NCBI GenBank assembly: GCA_036343635.1
Contig: JAYYVF010000020.1
Span: forward strand, 1 to 64,000
DNA length: 64,000 bases
Source of the DNA: GCA-2693325 sp036343635
GTDB lineage: Bacteria; Latescibacterota; UBA2968; UBA8231
Direction: 5' to 3'
The notes below the pieces were generated by a model. That model was given only the letters and a program-made list of their open reading frames with translations. It was not told the DNA's origin and made no database searches. The position numbers and the translations under genes were made by a program. The number at the start of each line of letters is the position of its first letter. Position 1 is the stretch's first letter. This document shows positions 1 through 7,235 of this stretch, piece after piece.

Positions 1-480
1 TATGTAAAAGAAGCTCGTTCTAGGGGAATTATCTTTGACACCGGACATGGTGGGGGATCTTTTTGGTTTCGCATAGCTGTTCGAGCGATGGAGCAAGGTT
101 TCCCACCGGATACGATCAGTACAGATCTCCACAAAAGCAGCCGTATGCGTCCAAATGCAACAATGCCCACAACAATGTCAAAGTTCCTAGCTATGGGTAT
201 GCCAATAAATGAAGTGATTTATCGATCAACTCAACGCCCAGCCGAAGTTATACAGCGGCCTAGCCTTGGCCATATGAGTATTGGAGCGGAAGCGGACGTA
301 ACAGTACTAAAATTGAATGAAGGCAATTTTGGATTCGTAGATTCAGGAGGAGCTAAACTTACCGGTACCCAAAACTTAGATTGCGAAATGACGTTGCGTG
401 CCGGCCGGATTTTATGGGACGTAAATGGTAGAAGTAGGCCTGAGTGGGAAAACCTGGGAGACTACAAACAAGTAGAATAG
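1..480 (+). CDS. amidohydrolase/deacetylase-family metallohydrolase, C-terminal part (5' truncated by window edge)
   Basis: The reading frame is open from base 1 and ends with TAG, giving about 159 residues of the C-terminal half. The segment has the pattern typical of the dihydroorotase-like amidohydrolase/deacetylase family: a GHGGGSF block, then 'PDTISTDLH', where the Asp would be the catalytic metal ligand at the barrel mouth. 'TMSKFLAMGMP' and an NP/RP-type helix follow, then 'GHMSIGAEADVTVLKL', the beta-sandwich return that closes these TIM-barrel hydrolases. Family members cleave cyclic amides or N-acyl amino acids; the substrate here cannot be read from the fragment. The first ATG, at 88, is internal and is not the start. 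This gene and the sigma-factor gene after it are the only plus-strand proteins in the window. The N-terminal metal-binding HxH region lies outside. Confidence 0.85.
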   Translation, partial: YVKEARSRGIIFDTGHGGGSFWFRIAVRAMEQGFPPDTISTDLHKSSRMRPNATMPTTMSKFLAMGMPINEVIYRSTQRPAEVIQRPSLGHMSIGAEADVTVLKLNEGNFGFVDSGGAKLTGTQNLDCEMTLRAGRILWDVNGRSRPEWENLGDYKQVE

Positions 481-869
481 TGTAAAACCGTCCAAGTAAA
501 ATATCTTTTCAAGACCCCGGTAATTTAGGCGATATATAATATACAACAGCATCGGCAACTAATTTTATATAACCACAGCCATACCCAAATTTTGGTTCTG
601 TGAATTGGGTCGAGACGTAATGAAGTATTAAAATTTCTAAAAGCAAAGAATACCATATAAAGTTATATTAATAGATTAGATTAGGTCTATAAATTACTCC
701 CTATTAATAAGATAAGTAATATTAATTATGTGTATAGATCTGTTGTAAAATTACTTGAAGAAAACTACTTTTGTCTATATATACTGGAAAAAAAGATTTT
801 ACCGTATGGAGAGAAAAAGATTAGGAATTGGGCTGTTAAATTAAAGTTAATGCTTTGTATAAATATCTG
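481..869. other. AT-rich intergenic region, no gene seen
   Basis: About 390 bases of very AT-rich sequence lie between the hydrolase stop and the sigma-factor promoter. No convincing coding frame is present: a short minus-strand frame over 765-962 is low-complexity and overlaps the sigma-gene start. No strong GC-rich hairpin follows the hydrolase. Nothing functional can be supported here. Confidence 0.6.
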
Positions 870-898
870 TTGACCAAAACAGAAAACTATTGTACTAT
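870..898 (+). promoter_or_regulatory. sigma70-type promoter of the sigma-factor gene
   Basis: TTGACC at 870-875 and TACTAT at 893-898 are separated by exactly 17 bases, matching the housekeeping -35/-10 pattern. The predicted transcript starts near 905 and has a leader of about 43 bases before the ATG at 948. A GAGG ribosome site lies about 7 bases before that ATG. Confidence 0.65.
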
Positions 899-947
899 TC
901 TTCTGTTTACCCCTTAATATCATAAATCTCAATTTGCGAGGAATTAT

Positions 948-1796
948 ATGCAGAATCTGCATGACGAAGAGAGCACCTTACGTCTCTACTTCGATGATAT
1001 TGCTGAGTCTACTCCCCTCAGCCGAGAACGTGAAGTTGAACTGGCTGAACAAATAAAAAACGGGGACGATCGGGCACGCGACGAAATGATTCGGTCAAAT
1101 CTACGTTTCGTTGTTGACGTTGCCAAAAAGTATCAGAATCGCGGTTTATCACTTTCTGATTTAATTAGTGCAGGAAATTTAGGTCTTATTACGGCAGCGG
1201 ATCGATTTGATGGAACCAAAGGTTACAAATTCATTTCGTATGCCGTTTGGTGGATTCGTCAATCGATTCTACAAACTCTTGCTGAGCATGTCCGAACCGT
1301 AAGACTTCCCCTAAATAAAGTCAGTCTTCTTAAAGACATATCTAAAGCTTCAAGAAAACTTGGACAAGACAGGGAAGGTGATCCGGACATAGAAGAGATA
1401 GCAAAAGAGTTAGAAGTACCAGCCGAAGAGGTCTTGGAAACAATATTGAGTGCTCGCTCCGTTACCTCTTTGGATGAATCATTTACAGATGATGATGAGC
1501 GCAGTTTAATGAACACGCTCCCTGATCAGTCTCTCGAATCACCCGATGCCGACATCCTAAGAGAATCGGCTCGGGTTCAGCTAGAAAATGCCCTTAATTC
1601 CCTCGATGAGCGCGAATTACGCATCATACGTCTTTACTTCGGCCTTGATGGTAACGAAGCCTTGACGTTAGAAGAAATCGGTGATATGATGAGCCTCACG
1701 CGGGAGCGTATCAGGCAACTTAAAGAACGAGCTTTGAGTAAATTGCGTCATCCTTCACGCAATAAGCAACTTGAAAGCTTGACCGCGGAGGTATAA
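948..1796 (+). CDS. rpoD: RNA polymerase sigma-70 factor, RpoD-like (no region 1.1)
   Basis: This 282-residue sigma factor is of the short primary type found in Bacteroidetes and relatives. Visible parts are region 1.2 ('LRLYFDDIAESTPLS', residues ~10-35), region 2 with 'NLRFVVDVAKKYQNRG', 'DLISAGNLGLI' and the -10 recognition helix 'FISYAVWWIRQSI' (~50-110), region 3 (~115-190), and region 4 with the helix-turn-helix 'TLEEIGDMMSLTRERIRQL' (~235-275). Regions 1.1 and the non-conserved region are absent, as in short group 1/2 sigmas. It directs RNA polymerase to promoters; whether it is the primary or an alternative group 2 factor cannot be settled from one copy. The start is supported by GAGG 7 bases upstream. 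tRNA-Tyr follows 30 bases after the stop. Confidence 0.93.
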   Translation: MQNLHDEESTLRLYFDDIAESTPLSREREVELAEQIKNGDDRARDEMIRSNLRFVVDVAKKYQNRGLSLSDLISAGNLGLITAADRFDGTKGYKFISYAVWWIRQSILQTLAEHVRTVRLPLNKVSLLKDISKASRKLGQDREGDPDIEEIAKELEVPAEEVLETILSARSVTSLDESFTDDDERSLMNTLPDQSLESPDADILRESARVQLENALNSLDERELRIIRLYFGLDGNEALTLEEIGDMMSLTRERIRQLKERALSKLRHPSRNKQLESLTAEV

Positions 1797-1826
1797 TCAC
1801 CGGTAGCAATTATTCTCTGGAATATT

Positions 1827-1911
1827 GGGGGGATACCGAAGCGGTCAAACGGGGCAGACTGTAAATCTGTTGTCTTCGACTTCGTAGGTTCGAATCCTGC
1901 TCCCCCCACCA
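1827..1911 (+). tRNA. tRNA-Tyr (GTA anticodon)
   Basis: The acceptor stem GGGGGGA (1827-1833) pairs with TCCCCCC (1901-1907), followed by discriminator A and an encoded CCA (1909-1911). The anticodon stem GCAGA/TCTGT encloses the loop CTGTAAA with anticodon GTA at 1861-1863. A long variable arm and the T-arm with GGTTCGAATCC complete a class II tRNA, as expected for bacterial tRNA-Tyr. The 3' half, from the anticodon loop on, recurs at 3524-3576. Confidence 0.96.
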
Positions 1912-2122
1912 TCTTTAGGGAGGCTCTTAAATACAAGAGTCTCCCTACTTTTTTAGGCTAAAACCCTACCCTCAGCAACATCCTAATTCCTAACTGATGC
2001 CAAATGGAAAATAATAATGTGTGAAAAATTATTACAACCCCTTACGGTGGTTACGCACTTTTACATACTTTTGCTCACTGATTTGGTGTCTTAATTGGTG
2101 TCTTGCTATTTTGTGCAGTAAA
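1859..2122 (+). repeat. direct repeat, copy 1: 3' half of tRNA-Tyr, terminator and flank
   Basis: This segment is repeated in the same orientation at 3524-3788. The match begins abruptly in the tRNA anticodon loop. It is nearly perfect for about 95 bases (three substitutions seen by eye), covering the tRNA 3' half and terminator, then continues collinearly but clearly diverged to the block containing TTGTGCAATA/TTTGTGCAGTA. The two copies differ by only about one base in length (264 and 265). Copy 1 holds the functional tRNA end; copy 2 has no 5' half. Confidence 0.88.
1917..1955 (+). terminator. intrinsic terminator of tRNA-Tyr
   Basis: A 12-bp stem (1917-1928 with 1935-1946, one G-T pair) closes a six-base loop and is followed by a T run at 1949-1954. 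It begins six bases after the CCA end. The duplicate at 3582-3617 keeps the stem: its one stem change turns a U-A pair into U-G. Confidence 0.85.
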
Positions 2123-2130
2123 AGGGCATC

Positions 2131-2275
2131 ACAAAGAAACCAACTCCTTGCCGTCCTTCGTCATTTCAATTCTCAATGTATTCTCAAGAATAACTTCAGA
2201 GCCATTCCCCCTTATTCTATTACCATTTTTAGGATGGACAATATCCTAAGGAAATAGCCGGGTATCCTCTTTGGA
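2131..2275 (-). pseudogene. decayed fragment of a second copy of the neighbouring exported-protein gene
   Basis: Read on the minus strand, this block aligns without visible gaps to 2461-2605, an internal part of the adjacent gene. Corresponding translations are 'DIVHPKNGNRIRGNGSEVIL' here and 'DVVHLKNGDSIRGHDLEVIL' in the intact gene. The Trp codon just before this stretch in the intact gene is an in-frame TAG here. There is no start, and nothing recognisable remains of the N-terminal two thirds or of the C-terminal tail. It abuts the stop of the intact gene. The simplest reading is a relic of a tandem paralogue or segmental duplication. Confidence 0.82.
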
Positions 2276-2276
2276 T

Positions 2277-3287
2277 TCAATAATTGACGGGGAACATTTT
2301 TAAAATACCCTCTAATTCTTCTGGTCCCTCATAATCATCACTTGAATCATCTAACCCGGACGCAGCAATTATTATGACGAGAAAAAGCCAAAACAAAGAT
2401 CTTCTTAATTTTGACGGACGACTCCCGTCGACATTTGTAAAAACATGTTTCACTTCATCAAAACGATAAGAAACCAACTCTTTGCTGTCCTTTGTCATTT
2501 GAATTTTCAATGGCTTCTCAAGAATTACTTCAAGGTCATGTCCTCTTATACTATCACCATTTTTAAGATGTACCACGTCCCACCGGAATGAGCTGGTATC
2601 CTTTATGGGTTTTGCGTGCGGAAGGATTTTTTTAATTTCTGTAAATTTAATAACGGTATCATAAAAAGCTTTTCTCACACCACCAAGAGATCCTTCTTTC
2701 CCACTCAATATGTCCCCGGCCGTATTTTGTTTAATTATTTTTCTCTTGAAGACCTTTCCATCTTTCATATGCACGTCAAAATATTTAACTCGGTATTTTG
2801 ACTTTGAAGATACTATTACTTCTTTTTTGCGACCTTTTAACAAATCATTAGGATTGACAACAACTAATCCTGAGTATTCAGTATCAAGCTTTAAGCGCCA
2901 TACATATTTTTCGATGATCTCTGAGGGGCCCAAGGCCAATTCTGTCCTATTTGTCTTTACGCGCTCTTCATACTTTTTGATGATCCGCCCTCTGTGCTGC
3001 CTACTATCTTTGAGGTATATATTTAAATCGCCATCATCATTTACCATGTCGCAATATGTAACAATATCTTTATCCTCATGTAGCCTCAAAACAAGTTCTT
3101 TTACTCGATGCGCTTCTATGACATCTCCTCCCTGCAGTAGCAGTGCTCCATCCTCATTTTGTCCGATAACTTCGCCGATTAGCATCTCACCGTTTTTCAG
3201 TTGAACTTCATCTGTCAAGTTTGTAGCGAAACAAATATTAGTATTACAGAAGGATAAAACGAGGAAAAGAAAAATATAATTTCTCAT
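2277..3287 (-). CDS. exported protein of unknown function with C-terminal membrane helix
   Basis: I do not recognise the family. The 336-residue product has a cleavable-looking signal peptide (residues 1-22, hydrophobic core then 'CFATN'). The middle repeats a short beta-type element, V-x-L/M-K-N/D-G, at about residues 28, 175 and 242. One hydrophobic helix near residues 300-315 ('LFWLFLVIIIAAS') is followed by an acidic tail, so the product is probably anchored to a membrane with most of it outside the cytoplasm. A GAGG site 7 bases before the ATG supports the start. The gene is an orphan on the minus strand, bracketed by the tRNA-Tyr-derived direct repeats, with a fragment of a paralogue at its 3' side. 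This context suggests an acquired or duplicated accessory gene. Confidence 0.75.
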   Translation of the reverse strand: MRNYIFLFLVLSFCNTNICFATNLTDEVQLKNGEMLIGEVIGQNEDGALLLQGGDVIEAHRVKELVLRLHEDKDIVTYCDMVNDDGDLNIYLKDSRQHRGRIIKKYEERVKTNRTELALGPSEIIEKYVWRLKLDTEYSGLVVVNPNDLLKGRKKEVIVSSKSKYRVKYFDVHMKDGKVFKRKIIKQNTAGDILSGKEGSLGGVRKAFYDTVIKFTEIKKILPHAKPIKDTSSFRWDVVHLKNGDSIRGHDLEVILEKPLKIQMTKDSKELVSYRFDEVKHVFTNVDGSRPSKLRRSLFWLFLVIIIAASGLDDSSDDYEGPEELEGILKMFPVNY

Positions 3288-3400
3288 AAAAAACCTCAGT
3301 ATAATAATGTGATATTGAATCAGATATCTACAGTTACTACTTGTCTAAATAATATCACATGCGCAGAACAAACTACTCAAGGTCTATACATGAAATTTAA
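3288..3400. other. upstream region of the exported-protein gene
   Basis: This AT-rich stretch should hold the minus-strand promoter of the gene ending at 2277. A TATACT-like -10 can be picked out near the start codon on the minus strand, but no convincing -35 accompanies it, so no promoter is claimed. No coding frame is seen. Confidence 0.35.
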
Positions 3401-3424
3401 TTGCCGTCAGGCAACGATTTTTTT
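3401..3424 (+). terminator. orphan hairpin with T run (terminator-like)
   Basis: TTGCC and GGCAA form a perfect 5-bp stem around GTCA, followed by CGA and seven T residues, the shape of a small plus-strand intrinsic terminator. No plus-strand gene ends just before it. It may belong to an unseen short transcript or be a relic, and the stem is short. Confidence 0.4.
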
Positions 3425-3523
3425 GTGAGATTGGATGAAGATTTGGAGCGACTCGTTAACAACTATAACATGCAAGGTAACTATAAATTACTATCTCCGT
3501 GTTGCACGTCGGCGCTTTAAAAG

Positions 3524-3788
3524 CTGTAAATCTGTTGTCTTCGACTTCGTAGGTTCGAATCCTGCTCCCCCCACTATCTTTAGGGAGGCTCTTAAATACA
3601 GGAGTCTCCCTACTTCTTTCGCGTAAAACCCTACCCGTAGCACCCCTCTAACTCTTACCCGATGCCAACTGGCGAATTATAATGTGAAAATATTTACTAC
3701 GGCCTATTGGCGTTGGTTACACACTTTTACTACCTATTACTCACTGATTTCCTGTAATATTTACTGTTAGTGCTACATTGTGCAATAA
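3524..3788 (+). repeat. direct repeat, copy 2: truncated tRNA-Tyr 3' half with terminator
   Basis: The first 53 bases (3524-3576) equal the tRNA-Tyr gene from anticodon loop to 3' end, except that the encoded CCA is now CTA. The 5' half (acceptor strand, D-arm, 5' anticodon stem) is missing, so no tRNA can be made. The terminator hairpin follows (3582-3611), then a diverged copy of the region downstream of tRNA-Tyr. The boundary in the anticodon loop is where tyrosine-recombinase elements often cross over in tRNA genes, but no integrase is present between the copies. Confidence 0.88.
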
Positions 3789-4019
3789 CATACCGTATTT
3801 TATTTTGAGGGGGAAAACTATAAGTTTTTTAAAAAAGGGCAAAAAAGAAAACACCGTAGATAAAGTTCGAGCCAACATTGTACTTTTATACAATCTTATT
3901 TTAATTCGGAATCGTTTTCTTCGATAAAAAAATCATATAGGTGTGATTTAAATTCTACGACCCTATTACGAAAGGTATCTATAATAAGCGGGCTATAATA
4001 AGAACCTATACAGAAGAAA
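3789..4019. other. non-coding AT-rich region at the end of the lep/export operon
   Basis: This region follows the last minus-strand gene of the operon. It has A- and T-tracts but no hairpin strong enough to call as a terminator, and no coding frame on either strand. Confidence 0.4.
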
Positions 4020-4217
4020 CTATTGCGCCCCTCCTGCCCTGCGAACAGTAGACGGCTCTATAAAAGCATCCGCGACAGCCATCCGAACCTTCTCTGACTC
4101 ATAATAGCCATCTTCTACCCGCTTTTTAATCCACGCGAGCCTCTCGCTTTGGTTTCGAGGAAGTTCATTTCCAGTAGTTACATACTCCGGGATTTTATGA
4201 TTGCTTTTAAATTTCAT
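4020..4217 (-). CDS. small protein with a FlgM-like C-terminal helix pair
   Basis: The 65-residue product has no signal peptide or membrane helix. Residues ~25-56 ('RLAWIKKRVEDGYYESEKV' and on to 'VADAFIE') resemble the C-terminal sigma-binding helices of FlgM-type anti-sigma factors, which typically read R-I-x-x-I-K-x-R-I-x-x-G-Y-Y. The similarity is by eye and short, so function is not asserted. Only a weak purine stretch (AGGGGCG) lies upstream. It sits 77 bases after the Wzz-like gene on the same strand and may be the last gene of that transcript. No flagellar gene is present in the window, so an anti-sigma role would have to concern another regulon. Confidence 0.55.
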   Translation of the reverse strand: MKFKSNHKIPEYVTTGNELPRNQSERLAWIKKRVEDGYYESEKVRMAVADAFIEPSTVRRAGGAQ

Positions 4218-4294
4218 AGGTAATTTTCGCCCCTATGTTAGTTATCGGCAATATAATAAAAGTATCCAGAAATTATGCTTTTAAATTTATCTTT

Positions 4295-5467
4295 CTAACG
4301 CTTTAACTCATTGCGTATTGCCCTGAGATTTTCCATGTTATTTTCAGAAAGCCTGGAAATAACTTCAATAACAAATGTTGCGATAACCGATAGGCATAGA
4401 GTTAACACTACAGAAATAATCAATATTAACGTTCGGTTCGGCGAACTACGTATTTCCGGGATAATAGCCGGATCTAATACGTTCAGCGTAGGTATATCCT
4501 GTGCTTTGCTAAGCTTTGCATCTTCCAATTGGGCAGCCAAAAAAGCTAAGACCTGTTCATCAACTTTTAATTCCAGAACTAATTGACCATACTCCAAGGC
4601 CAGATTTGGCCACTCCCGAATTGATGGCCCCATTGCTGCATACGTCGTACTTTTATTTTGACCACCTGACCCAACAACCTCAAAAAGTTGCGCTCTAAGT
4701 TCATCAATCTCCATTTGAAGAAGCTGACTTTCCTCATGGTCTGGATGTAGCCGACGAGAGGCAACCCCTAATTTAACTTCGAGCAAAGCAAGTTCCTGAA
4801 CTAAGCGCTGAGTCAATTCGAATAAAGCAGTTGTCTGTGCAGAAACATCTACAATGCCCTTTTCTTGTTGGAAGCGTTGTATTACCAAAACTTTTTTTTC
4901 AATTCCCTGCTGTACGGATTGCATTCTTTCTTTTAAAAAATCGACCAATTCACCTGCCTGAATCTGTTGGTTTTCCCTATTCACCCTATCCAATTCTCGT
5001 CCCAAGGCATCAGCCATATGCGATGCACCTATAGCCGATGATGCCTCTACAGAAATTACAAGTGCTCCATCTCGCGTTAATTCACTTTCAATATTATCCC
5101 GCAATAATTCAATAGCTAATTCACGGCTATCAACACCATAATCTGCTAATAGATTGTATTCATCTACAATTGCACCTAGTACTCTGCGGCTTTTCAACAG
5201 GGTAATCAAACGCTCACCCGGAGTCGCCTGTCCCAGGAGGCCTGTGAGTCCTCCTGGGATATTTGCCCCCATCAACATATTTAATTCCAAAGAATTACTA
5301 TCAGCCTCCACCGGTATGAGCGTGGTATCAGCTTTCCACCTTTCCGGCAAGATAAAAACCGTAATTGTAGACAAAACGAAAATGATTATAAGAGGCCAAT
5401 AAATCAGACGGCGCCATTTTACAATCACGAGGAAATATTCTAAAAGATTTCTATCTTTTGTTTCCAT
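4295..5467 (-). CDS. Wzz/GNVR-type polysaccharide co-polymerase (chain-length determinant-like)
   Basis: The 390-residue inner-membrane protein has a Wzz/PCP layout: a cytoplasmic N-terminus, a first membrane helix (~20-41), a long periplasmic coiled-coil region ('LIQRFQQEKGIVDVSAQT' and following heptads), a proline-rich 'DPAIIPEIRSSPNR' segment, and a second helix (~335-360). It lacks a C-terminal BY-kinase domain, so it is PCP-1/2a-like without a fused kinase. Such proteins set chain length or couple polymerisation to export. The frame is open upstream to 5554, but the ATG at 5467 lies two bases after the stop of the upstream exporter gene, so this start is preferred. Pairing with the SLBB exporter supports a polysaccharide export unit, probably serving the glycan cluster to the right. 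Confidence 0.88.
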   Translation of the reverse strand: METKDRNLLEYFLVIVKWRRLIYWPLIIIFVLSTITVFILPERWKADTTLIPVEADSNSLELNMLMGANIPGGLTGLLGQATPGERLITLLKSRRVLGAIVDEYNLLADYGVDSRELAIELLRDNIESELTRDGALVISVEASSAIGASHMADALGRELDRVNRENQQIQAGELVDFLKERMQSVQQGIEKKVLVIQRFQQEKGIVDVSAQTTALFELTQRLVQELALLEVKLGVASRRLHPDHEESQLLQMEIDELRAQLFEVVGSGGQNKSTTYAAMGPSIREWPNLALEYGQLVLELKVDEQVLAFLAAQLEDAKLSKAQDIPTLNVLDPAIIPEIRSSPNRTLILIISVVLTLCLSVIATFVIEVISRLSENNMENLRAIRNELKR

Positions 5468-5469
5468 TC

Positions 5470-7194
5470 TTATCCCGACGTAAGAGATGCATATAGTAGA
5501 ATAATCGTCGATACCTGCCCTACCACGTCCATAATATCCGTGAAAATATTCCAATAATTTCGATCAGGTCGTTCTTTCACCCAAATCCTATCTCCAGGCT
5601 GTACTTTCACACCATCTCTTACCCGCTTCACTTCACCCGTGCGACCTTTCACAAGCCTAATTTCCTTAGAAGCCTTCCAATTCACTCCCCCTGCGCGTTC
5701 CACGTAATTTGAAACTTCATAACCCTCTACAAACGGAACAACGCCAGGCTGTGAGATAGCACCACTAACGTGAACCATCTTTAACATACGCGGAATATGG
5801 ACCGCATCACCGGGTAGGAGCTCTATATCATGTGCCAAATTCCCATCTTCAAAAAGTTCAACCCAATCAACGGACATTTGACCAAACCGCTCGCGTGATT
5901 TCATTATAAAATACTGGTTTTCGTCTTCCGTCCTCTCTGATACAGGTATAGTACGGATTCTCTCAAATTCTAAATCAGTTAATGCCGCATCGCCAAGAGC
6001 ATCTATTGCCTTTTTTCTAACAATTCGAGCTTCAGCCAATGAGGCCATTGGAGTAAATCCACCAGCAAGTTCAACTAATTCCTGTAATCGAAGACCTGAT
6101 TTATCAACCACATAATAACCGGGTTGAGATACCTGTCCTGAAATAAAGACCTCACGTGCCGTATGGTAATCAGTAAGTTCACGCAAAACCAACCAGTCAT
6201 CCAATTGCAATTCGATATCCGCATTTGGCTCACCAGCCAAGATACCCCGCAAATCTACCGGGATCACAGTTCTCTCGACATTAGACTTATCGTATCTATA
6301 AAGCATGACTCTATCTAAATCACTTCTCGGGAGCAAACCTAAAGACAAACGAATTAAATGACCGACACTATCCCCCTCCGCAAATTCATAAAACCCCGGA
6401 CGTTTGAATGCTCCCAAGCTACCCACGTTTCCCATATATTTGGAAACGAATACAATATCACCATCACTTAGGTAAGGGTCATAGTACGAATCTCCCGTGG
6501 CATCATACATAATTAAATCTACGCGACGTAAGGAAGACCTTGTTAATTTGCTAAACAATTGCTCGGTTGTGTGAGAATTTCTCAAATACGTTCGCTCTTC
6601 ACTATTTAGATAGCGAGTCTTTACGACGTAAATATTTCGGCTCGTAGCGTCTTCTTTAAGCCCTCCCGCGAGTTCCAACACCTGACTAACGCGCTGCGTT
6701 CCAGTAGCTTCATAAACCCCGGGGCTATTTACAAGGCCAAGAACCGATACTGGAAATTTTCGGATTTTCATCAACTGGATAGTTAACTCACCAACTTTTA
6801 CTATTCTTGAAAAACGATCCTGTATAGTTTGACGGGCACGAGATAACGACATTCCAGCAACATTGATAGTACCAACATTAGGAATAAAAATGCCACCTTC
6901 AGCCAAAACAACGGACTGCAATGGCTCTTCCATGCCTGTAATAAAGACAAGAAATTCGTCGCCAGGACCAACTTCATACTTTCCCGAGGCCATTAAGTCA
7001 CGATACACTTCCCAACCCACAAGCGAACCAGTATCTTCCCTATTTACAGTTCTATTTTCAGTTCTATTTTCAGTTCCCTGTAAACCTTCTCTCAGTTCCG
7101 ACGTATTTGCACTATTCGAACTTTGGGCATAAACAACCGTACAACACCAGGTCAAAAGAAGATAGATCCGCATACACCTTCTACCGAAAGACAA
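5470..7194 (-). CDS. polysaccharide export outer-membrane protein, Wza/SLBB family
   Basis: This is a 574-residue exported protein. A signal peptide ends near 'VYAQ' (no clear lipobox). Next come a short Asn/Thr/Arg/Glu-rich stretch, a Poly_export domain opening with 'YEVGPGDEFLVFI' (~75-150), and several SLBB units recognisable by 'G.V..PG.Y' signatures ('GLVNSPGVYE', 'GAFKRPGFYEF', 'GQVSQPGYYVV', 'GAISQPGVVPF'). A hydrophobic C-terminal helix follows ('VGQVSTIILLYASL'). Wza-type octamers form the outer-membrane exit channel for capsule or exopolysaccharide. The start is a TTG at 7194 preceded by GAGGAGGA at 6-base spacing; the internal ATG at 7173 has a poorer site. At 574 residues it exceeds E. 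coli Wza because of extra SLBB units. Its stop lies two bases before the Wzz-like gene. Confidence 0.9.
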   Translation of the reverse strand: MSFGRRCMRIYLLLTWCCTVVYAQSSNSANTSELREGLQGTENRTENRTVNREDTGSLVGWEVYRDLMASGKYEVGPGDEFLVFITGMEEPLQSVVLAEGGIFIPNVGTINVAGMSLSRARQTIQDRFSRIVKVGELTIQLMKIRKFPVSVLGLVNSPGVYEATGTQRVSQVLELAGGLKEDATSRNIYVVKTRYLNSEERTYLRNSHTTEQLFSKLTRSSLRRVDLIMYDATGDSYYDPYLSDGDIVFVSKYMGNVGSLGAFKRPGFYEFAEGDSVGHLIRLSLGLLPRSDLDRVMLYRYDKSNVERTVIPVDLRGILAGEPNADIELQLDDWLVLRELTDYHTAREVFISGQVSQPGYYVVDKSGLRLQELVELAGGFTPMASLAEARIVRKKAIDALGDAALTDLEFERIRTIPVSERTEDENQYFIMKSRERFGQMSVDWVELFEDGNLAHDIELLPGDAVHIPRMLKMVHVSGAISQPGVVPFVEGYEVSNYVERAGGVNWKASKEIRLVKGRTGEVKRVRDGVKVQPGDRIWVKERPDRNYWNIFTDIMDVVGQVSTIILLYASLTSG

Positions 7195-7235
7195 ATTTTA
7201 TCCTCCTCAAAGAACTATATTTTTTCATATTTACA

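Noticed and set aside
1748..1936. Minus-strand 62-residue frame across tRNA-Tyr
   Set aside because: It is antisense to the sigma-gene end and the tRNA. Its 'GGAGFEPTKSKTTDLQSAPFD' type of sequence is a well-known artefact of translating tRNA genes.
2616..3204. Plus-strand frames over the exported-protein gene
   Set aside because: They are shadows antisense to a gene with signal peptide, good ribosome site and an independent paralogue fragment in the same frame.
3524..3576. A second tRNA-Tyr gene
   Set aside because: Only the 3' half is present, the acceptor 5' strand and D-arm are missing, and the CCA end is CTA.
3435..3626. Plus-strand 63-residue frame over the tRNA remnant
   Set aside because: Most of it translates the truncated tRNA and terminator duplicate; it has no ribosome site and no protein-like conservation.
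1859..3788. A complete integrative element at tRNA-Tyr
   Set aside because: Only 1.6 kb lies between the repeats, with no integrase, excisionase or replication gene; the label is limited to a direct repeat with att-like features.
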